From positions 1 through 25,195 of the forward strand of contig DATBHZ010000181.1 in the NCBI GenBank assembly GCA_036557185.1: a stretch of 25,195 bases of DNA. The letters run 5' to 3'. The notes below the pieces were generated by a model, which was not told where the DNA came from, did not search any database, and saw only the letters and a program-made list of their open reading frames with translations. This document shows, one piece after another, positions 21,717 to 25,195 of this stretch (positions are counted from its first letter, which is position 1; each line of letters begins with the position of its first letter). The translations under genes were made by a program, and so were the position numbers. The stretch comes from DATBHZ01 sp036557185. GTDB taxonomy: Bacteria > Actinomycetota > Acidimicrobiia > IMCC26256 > JAENVU01.

Positions 21717-22147
21717 TGGCCGGGCGTTACCGGCTCGAGCTCTCCGACGACGCCGGGACCCGCGGCCACGTCGAGCTCGAGATTCCGGCGGAGGGCCGAG
21801 CGCGGTTTGACACCATGCTCTCGTTGCCCGGGATCGGTGTCGTGGCCGTGCGCGACGACGACATCGCGCCGCCGCGCGGCCGCCTGCTCGAGGTGCGCGC
21901 CGACGGGCTGTGGGCCGAGCTCATCTGCGAGGTTCCCGGCGAGCACTGGGGATTCGGCTTGGAGGCGTTCGGGTTGCGGTTCGACAGCGAGAGCGAGGCT
22001 CTGGCAAGCGACGTCGGTGACCGCGTTCCCGTCGGCTTCGACCTCGAGTGGGAGATCGGCGACCGCGTCCACGGCGAGATCCTCGTCGGGCGCCAGCGGA
22101 TCCCGTTCGACGGCTCCGGTTCGATGCGTGCCGAGGAGGTCAGGTGA
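21716..22147 (+). CDS. Unknown 143-residue beta-rich protein, third gene of the swivelling-domain operon
   Basis: No family recognised with confidence. The sequence alternates hydrophobic and charged residues as a beta-sandwich or barrel would (YRLELSDDAGTRGHVELEI; LLEVRADGLWAELICEV; FDLEWEIGDRVHGEILVG). The end, GEILVGRQRIPFDGSGSM, resembles a segment found in lipocalin-like hydroxyneurosporene-synthase-type domains, which usually continues with an RDHSWG motif; here the protein stops instead. That similarity is from memory and weak. It begins at an ATG overlapping the stop of the 369-residue gene (TGATG) and its last 8 nt overlap the convergent cyclopropane-synthase gene. No membrane segment or signal is seen. 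Confidence 0.7.
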   Translation: MAGRYRLELSDDAGTRGHVELEIPAEGRARFDTMLSLPGIGVVAVRDDDIAPPRGRLLEVRADGLWAELICEVPGEHWGFGLEAFGLRFDSESEALASDVGDRVPVGFDLEWEIGDRVHGEILVGRQRIPFDGSGSMRAEEVR

Positions 22148-23375
22148 ACGCGGGGCGCAGCGGCATCCCGCTCCGGCCGCCGTTGGCCTTCACGCCGAGC
22201 ACCTGGTGCACCTGGGTGTTCCCGTCCTCGAAGGCCACCGCGCACGCGGCCATGTAGAGCCGCCAGATGCGCGCTCTTGCCTCGCCGGCGGCGGCAACTG
22301 CGTCGTCCCACCCGGCTTCGAGGTTGCGCACCCACGCGCGCAACGTCAGGGCGTAGTGCTCCCGGAGGCTCTCGTCGTGTCGCACCTCGAAGCCGCAGCG
22401 CTGCATGGCGCTGATGACCGAGCCGACCTCGTGCAGCTCACCGTCGGGGAACACGTAGCGATTGATGAAGCTGCGCTGTTGGAACCGCGCGCGGTACTTC
22501 CCGGCGGGGCGCGAGATGCCGTGGTTGAGGAGCCGGCCCTGCGGCGGGAGCAGCGCGTACAGGCCGCGGAAGTACGTCTCGAGCTGCGACAGGCCGACGT
22601 GCTCGAACATCCCGATCGAGCTGACGGCGTCGAACGGCCCGTCGTCGATGTCGCGATAGTCCTGGAGCCGGATCTGGACACGGCTCGACAGCCCTGCCTC
22701 GGCGACCCGCTTCTCGGCGAGCTCCGCTTGGCGCCGTGAGACTGTCACGCCGACCGCGTCCACACCGTGGTGCTCGGCGGCGTGCATCACCATGCCGCCC
22801 CAGCCGCAGCCGACGTCGAGCATTCGCATGCCCGGCTGCAGGTCGAGCTTCCGGCAGATCAGCTCGTACTTGGCGGCCTGCGCCTCCTCCAACGTGATGT
22901 CGGGTGAGGCCCAAACCGCGCAAGAGTATGTCAGCGACGGACCGAGCACGATGCGGTAGAAGTCGTTCGAGACGTCGTAGTGGTGCGCGATTGCCGCGGC
23001 GTCCCGCTCGCGACTGTGGCGACCCCCGCGCAGGCGGGCTTCCTCCGGCGGTGGCGCGATCGGTCGCAGCGCGGAGGCACCGATGAGCTTCGCCGCGTGC
23101 AACCACTCCGAACGGTCGAGCCGGACTCGTTGGAACGCGTTGCGCATCTCGAGCGCTTCGAAGATGTCGCCTTCGACGTCGAGGTCACCGGCCACGTAGG
23201 CGCGGCCCACGCCGAGCTGTCCGGGTGACTGGACGATCCGGCGGAAGGCGTCGGGCGACCGGATCACGAGCGTGGCACCCGCATCCGCCGGGCCGGCGCT
23301 GCTGCCGTCGTAGGCGCGGACCACGACACGCAGATCAGGCCCGAAGAGCCCGGCGACCAGCTCCGCGATCGGCAT
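22140..23375 (-). CDS. Cyclopropane-fatty-acyl-phospholipid synthase family methyltransferase
   Basis: A SAM-dependent enzyme predicted to add a methylene or methyl group across the double bond of phospholipid acyl chains at the membrane surface. In the 411-residue protein an N-terminal lipid-binding part (FRRIVQSPGQLGVGRAYVAGDLDVEGDIFEAL) precedes HHYDVSNDFY (131-140), the YSCAVW motif with Cys152, the SAM-binding MLDVGCGWGG (185-194) and SSIGMFEHVG. This is the E. coli Cfa-like domain order; mycobacterial CmaA-type proteins lack the long N-terminal part. ATG 23375 is chosen over the longer frame because TACCTT lies 7 nt upstream. Its last 8 nt overlap the convergent unknown gene. Confidence 0.92.
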   Translation of the reverse strand: MPIAELVAGLFGPDLRVVVRAYDGSSAGPADAGATLVIRSPDAFRRIVQSPGQLGVGRAYVAGDLDVEGDIFEALEMRNAFQRVRLDRSEWLHAAKLIGASALRPIAPPPEEARLRGGRHSRERDAAAIAHHYDVSNDFYRIVLGPSLTYSCAVWASPDITLEEAQAAKYELICRKLDLQPGMRMLDVGCGWGGMVMHAAEHHGVDAVGVTVSRRQAELAEKRVAEAGLSSRVQIRLQDYRDIDDGPFDAVSSIGMFEHVGLSQLETYFRGLYALLPPQGRLLNHGISRPAGKYRARFQQRSFINRYVFPDGELHEVGSVISAMQRCGFEVRHDESLREHYALTLRAWVRNLEAGWDDAVAAAGEARARIWRLYMAACAVAFEDGNTQVHQVLGVKANGGRSGMPLRPAFT

Positions 23376-23382
23376 CCAAAAT

Positions 23383-23388
23383 AAGGTA
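23383..23388 (-). promoter_or_regulatory. Candidate -10 (TACCTT) of leaderless promoter, cyclopropane-synthase gene
   Basis: On the minus strand TACCTT is followed by 7 nt (ATTTTGG, unusually AT-rich here) and then the ATG at 23375. There is no SD. It lies in the 72-bp gap downstream of the glycerol-kinase-like gene, so the synthase can be transcribed separately from the kinase. Confidence 0.45.
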
Positions 23389-23447
23389 CCCCGCGAATCG
23401 GCCCGGTACACACGAACCCGGCATTCGGTGTCGGAAGGGCCGCAGCG

Positions 23448-24890
23448 TCAGAATTCGACGGCCGAGAGATCCGGCAGCCAGCGGCGCGCGCGCTCGACCG
23501 CATCGTTCCAGCGATCGCGATCGAGGACCGACCGCGGCTCGTGGCGGGCGAGCGGCTTCCAGGTGCGTGCCAGGGCAGCCATATCCGGCCACGTGCCGGT
23601 GGCGAGCCCGGCGAGGAACCCTGCGCCGAGCGTCGTCGCTTCCGTCACCGGGGACACCTCCACCGGCTTCTGCGACGCATCCGCGAGCGCCTGCACGAAC
23701 GTCGGGTTGCGCGACATCCCGCCGTCGACGCGCAAGACCTCGACCGCCTGGGACGCGTCCGTCTCGGCAGCCTCGACGAGGTCCGCACCCCGGTGCGCGA
23801 CCCCTTCGAGCACCGCGCGGACGACCTGCGGGCGGCCCGTGCCGCGCGTGAGGCCGAGGAGCGTGCCGCGCGCGCCGTAGTCCCAATGCGGCGTGCCGAG
23901 GCCGAGCAGCGCAGGCACGAACATCACGTCCTCGGAGGTCTCGCACTGCTGTGCGACGGCGCTGCTCTCCTCGGCCGAGGCGAGGATGCCGAGGTCGTCG
24001 CGGAGCCATTCGACGTTCGTGCCGGCCGAGAGCATGATCGCCTCGATGCCCCACGTGTCGGAGCCGCCGTGCCGCCACGCGACGATCGGAAAGGTCCCGC
24101 CGGGCCCGCGCGTCTCGAACGTCGGACGGTCCGGCCCGACGACGAGGTCCAGCATCCCGCCCGTGCCGAACGTGATCTTCGCGGGGCCGGGCCCCGTGCA
24201 GCCCTGGCCTGCGAGCGACGCCTGCTGGTCTCCGACGAGCGCGGCGACCGGTGGCGCTCCCGGGAGCGCGTGAGCAGGGCCGACGACCCCGATGGTGTCG
24301 ACGACGGTCGGCAGCATCCGCTCGGGGATGCCGAGCGCGTCGAGCGCGCCGCTCGACCATCCCGACGCATCGCCGCGCATCAGCCCCGTGACCGCCGCGT
24401 TGCTCGCGTCGGTGACGTGCAGCGCACCTCCGGTGAGGTGCCACACCACCCACGTGTCGACCGTGCCGAAGCACAGGTCGCGCGCCCGTTGCGGGTCGAA
24501 CGTGTCGAGGAGGTACGAGATCTTGGTGGCGGACGCGTTCGGCGCGAACCGGAAGCCGTTCGCTCGCTGCTCGAGACACGTGCCCACGGTCCGGAGGTCC
24601 TGCCAGCCGATCGCGGGACCGACCGGCTCGCCTGTGGCGCGATCCCACACGATCGTCGAGCTGCGCTGGTTCGTGATCCCGACCGCGCTCACCGCCTCGC
24701 CTTGCAATGCCTCGCGCGCCGCGTCGAGCAGGACCTCCGCCATCCTGGTCGCGTCGAACTCGACGAGCCCCGGCGCCGGCGTGTCGGGGAGCAGCGGCCG
24801 GAGCTGCTCGTTCGTGACCGACGCGTCGTCGTGCACTACGGACGCGCGCACCGACGAGGTACCGATGTCGAGCACGAGGATGCCGGTCAT
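23448..24890 (-). CDS. FGGY-family carbohydrate kinase, glycerol-kinase-like
   Basis: Predicted to phosphorylate glycerol or a related polyol with ATP. The 480-residue protein has the N-terminal phosphate loop LVLDIGTSSVRASVV, the substrate-contact WQDLRT, catalytic Asp221 in VGDQQASLAGQG, the FGGY signature region FVPALLGLGTPHWDYGARG and the late GMSRNPTFVQALAD. WQDxRT and GTPHWD match GlpK better than xylulokinases, but it is shorter than a typical ~500-residue GlpK, and other substrates remain possible. The ATG abuts directly the stop codon of the upstream FAD-oxidase gene with no intervening base, so the two are one operon. That pairing fits glycerol phosphate or DHAP-based lipid metabolism. 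Confidence 0.88.
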   Translation of the reverse strand: MTGILVLDIGTSSVRASVVHDDASVTNEQLRPLLPDTPAPGLVEFDATRMAEVLLDAAREALQGEAVSAVGITNQRSSTIVWDRATGEPVGPAIGWQDLRTVGTCLEQRANGFRFAPNASATKISYLLDTFDPQRARDLCFGTVDTWVVWHLTGGALHVTDASNAAVTGLMRGDASGWSSGALDALGIPERMLPTVVDTIGVVGPAHALPGAPPVAALVGDQQASLAGQGCTGPGPAKITFGTGGMLDLVVGPDRPTFETRGPGGTFPIVAWRHGGSDTWGIEAIMLSAGTNVEWLRDDLGILASAEESSAVAQQCETSEDVMFVPALLGLGTPHWDYGARGTLLGLTRGTGRPQVVRAVLEGVAHRGADLVEAAETDASQAVEVLRVDGGMSRNPTFVQALADASQKPVEVSPVTEATTLGAGFLAGLATGTWPDMAALARTWKPLARHEPRSVLDRDRWNDAVERARRWLPDLSAVEF

Positions 24891-25195
24891 CTAGGCGAAC
24901 GGGTCCGGGAGGCCGAGCTTGCCGGGGTTGAGGATGCCGTTCGGGTCGAGCGCCCGCTTCGCGGCGACGAGCACGTCGAATGCAGGCCCGAGCGCGTCGC
25001 GCACATAGCCCGAGCGATTGAGGCCCACGCCGTGGTGATGGCTGAGCGCGCCGCCGTTCGCGAGCACCGCGCGGGTACCCGCGTCCCATGCCGCGCGGTA
25101 GTAGTCGTCCTTGCGGTCGGCGGGCGGCTGGCCCGCGAACGTGAAGTACAGGCAGGCCCCGTCGACGTACGAGTGGCTCTGGTGCGCGCTCGCGA
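24891..25195 (-). CDS. FAD-linked oxidase, alkyl-DHAP-synthase-like, C-terminal part (gene starts outside window)
   Basis: The last 100 residues and the stop codon are present. They include ACLYFTFAG, the histidine cluster GGALSHHHGVGLNR and the ending ALDPNGILNPGKLG, which together identify the C-terminal domain of VAO-type FAD oxidases. The HHHG cluster is typical of alkyldihydroxyacetonephosphate synthase, where the histidines take part in catalysis; glycolate or lactate oxidases of the same superfamily share the PxGxxNPGK ending. I favour the alkyl-DHAP-synthase-like group, with substrate unproven in bacteria of this type. It is the first known gene of an operon with the glycerol-kinase-like gene. 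Confidence 0.85.
   Translation of the reverse strand, partial: ASAHQSHSYVDGACLYFTFAGQPPADRKDDYYRAAWDAGTRAVLANGGALSHHHGVGLNRSGYVRDALGPAFDVLVAAKRALDPNGILNPGKLGLPDPFA

Overview
This window is GC-rich (by eye about two-thirds G+C), dense bacterial chromosome with 28 coding sequences. Family content points to the Actinomycetota: a CBS-less GuaB3 next to guaA, a PcrA/UvrD1-type helicase followed by sucC-sucD and purN-purH (as I recall, the order seen in mycobacteria and relatives), a mycobacterial-style acyl-CoA synthetase and a PadR regulator with a basic, glycine-rich N-terminus. The class Acidimicrobiia is my best guess, but that is inference without a database search. I see no tRNA, rRNA, insertion sequence, prophage, CRISPR array or riboswitch. 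The longest gene-free stretch is only 169 bp (18032-18200).

Layout. 1-163 is the end of groES, convergent with an acyl-CoA synthetase (238-1866, minus). A Nudix CoA-pyrophosphatase-like gene (1928-2623) diverges from it. Next come guaB3-guaA (2667-5398), a class I fructose-bisphosphate aldolase (5514-6533), a small acidic unknown (6637-6894) and pcrA (6918-9161). A minus-strand anchored protein that may be a degenerate Rieske fold (9168-9644) separates pcrA from a stand-alone B12-binding mutase subunit, sucC and sucD (9765-12246). A purine/one-carbon/TCA run follows: purN-purH-folD-zinc-ribbon membrane protein-icd-J-domain protein (12350-17472). A minus-strand PadR gene (17492-18031) diverges from mdh-ogt (18201-19698). 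A four-gene block of uncertain function (19675-22147) combines a winged-helix-like protein with a divergent PEP-synthase-type swivelling histidine domain and two unknown proteins. The window ends in minus-strand lipid and glycerol genes: cyclopropane-fatty-acid-synthase family (22140-23375), glycerol-kinase-like FGGY kinase (23448-24890) and the C-terminus of an alkyl-DHAP-synthase-like FAD oxidase (24891-25195).

How the genes work together. guaB3/guaA, purN and purH make IMP and GMP, and folD supplies 10-formyl-THF to PurN and PurH. B12 subunit/sucCD, icd and mdh are TCA and propionate-entry enzymes, and the aldolase is glycolytic. The window is therefore mainly core metabolism, with the 19675-22147 block as the accessory unknown.

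Two genome-scale patterns stand out. First, about ten genes that head transcription units have a TANNNT -10 hexamer only 6-10 nt before the start codon, which suggests leaderless transcription, while downstream operon genes use Shine-Dalgarno sites or overlaps. Second, two related 52-bp palindromes each lie exactly 22 nt after a stop codon (guaA and sucD).
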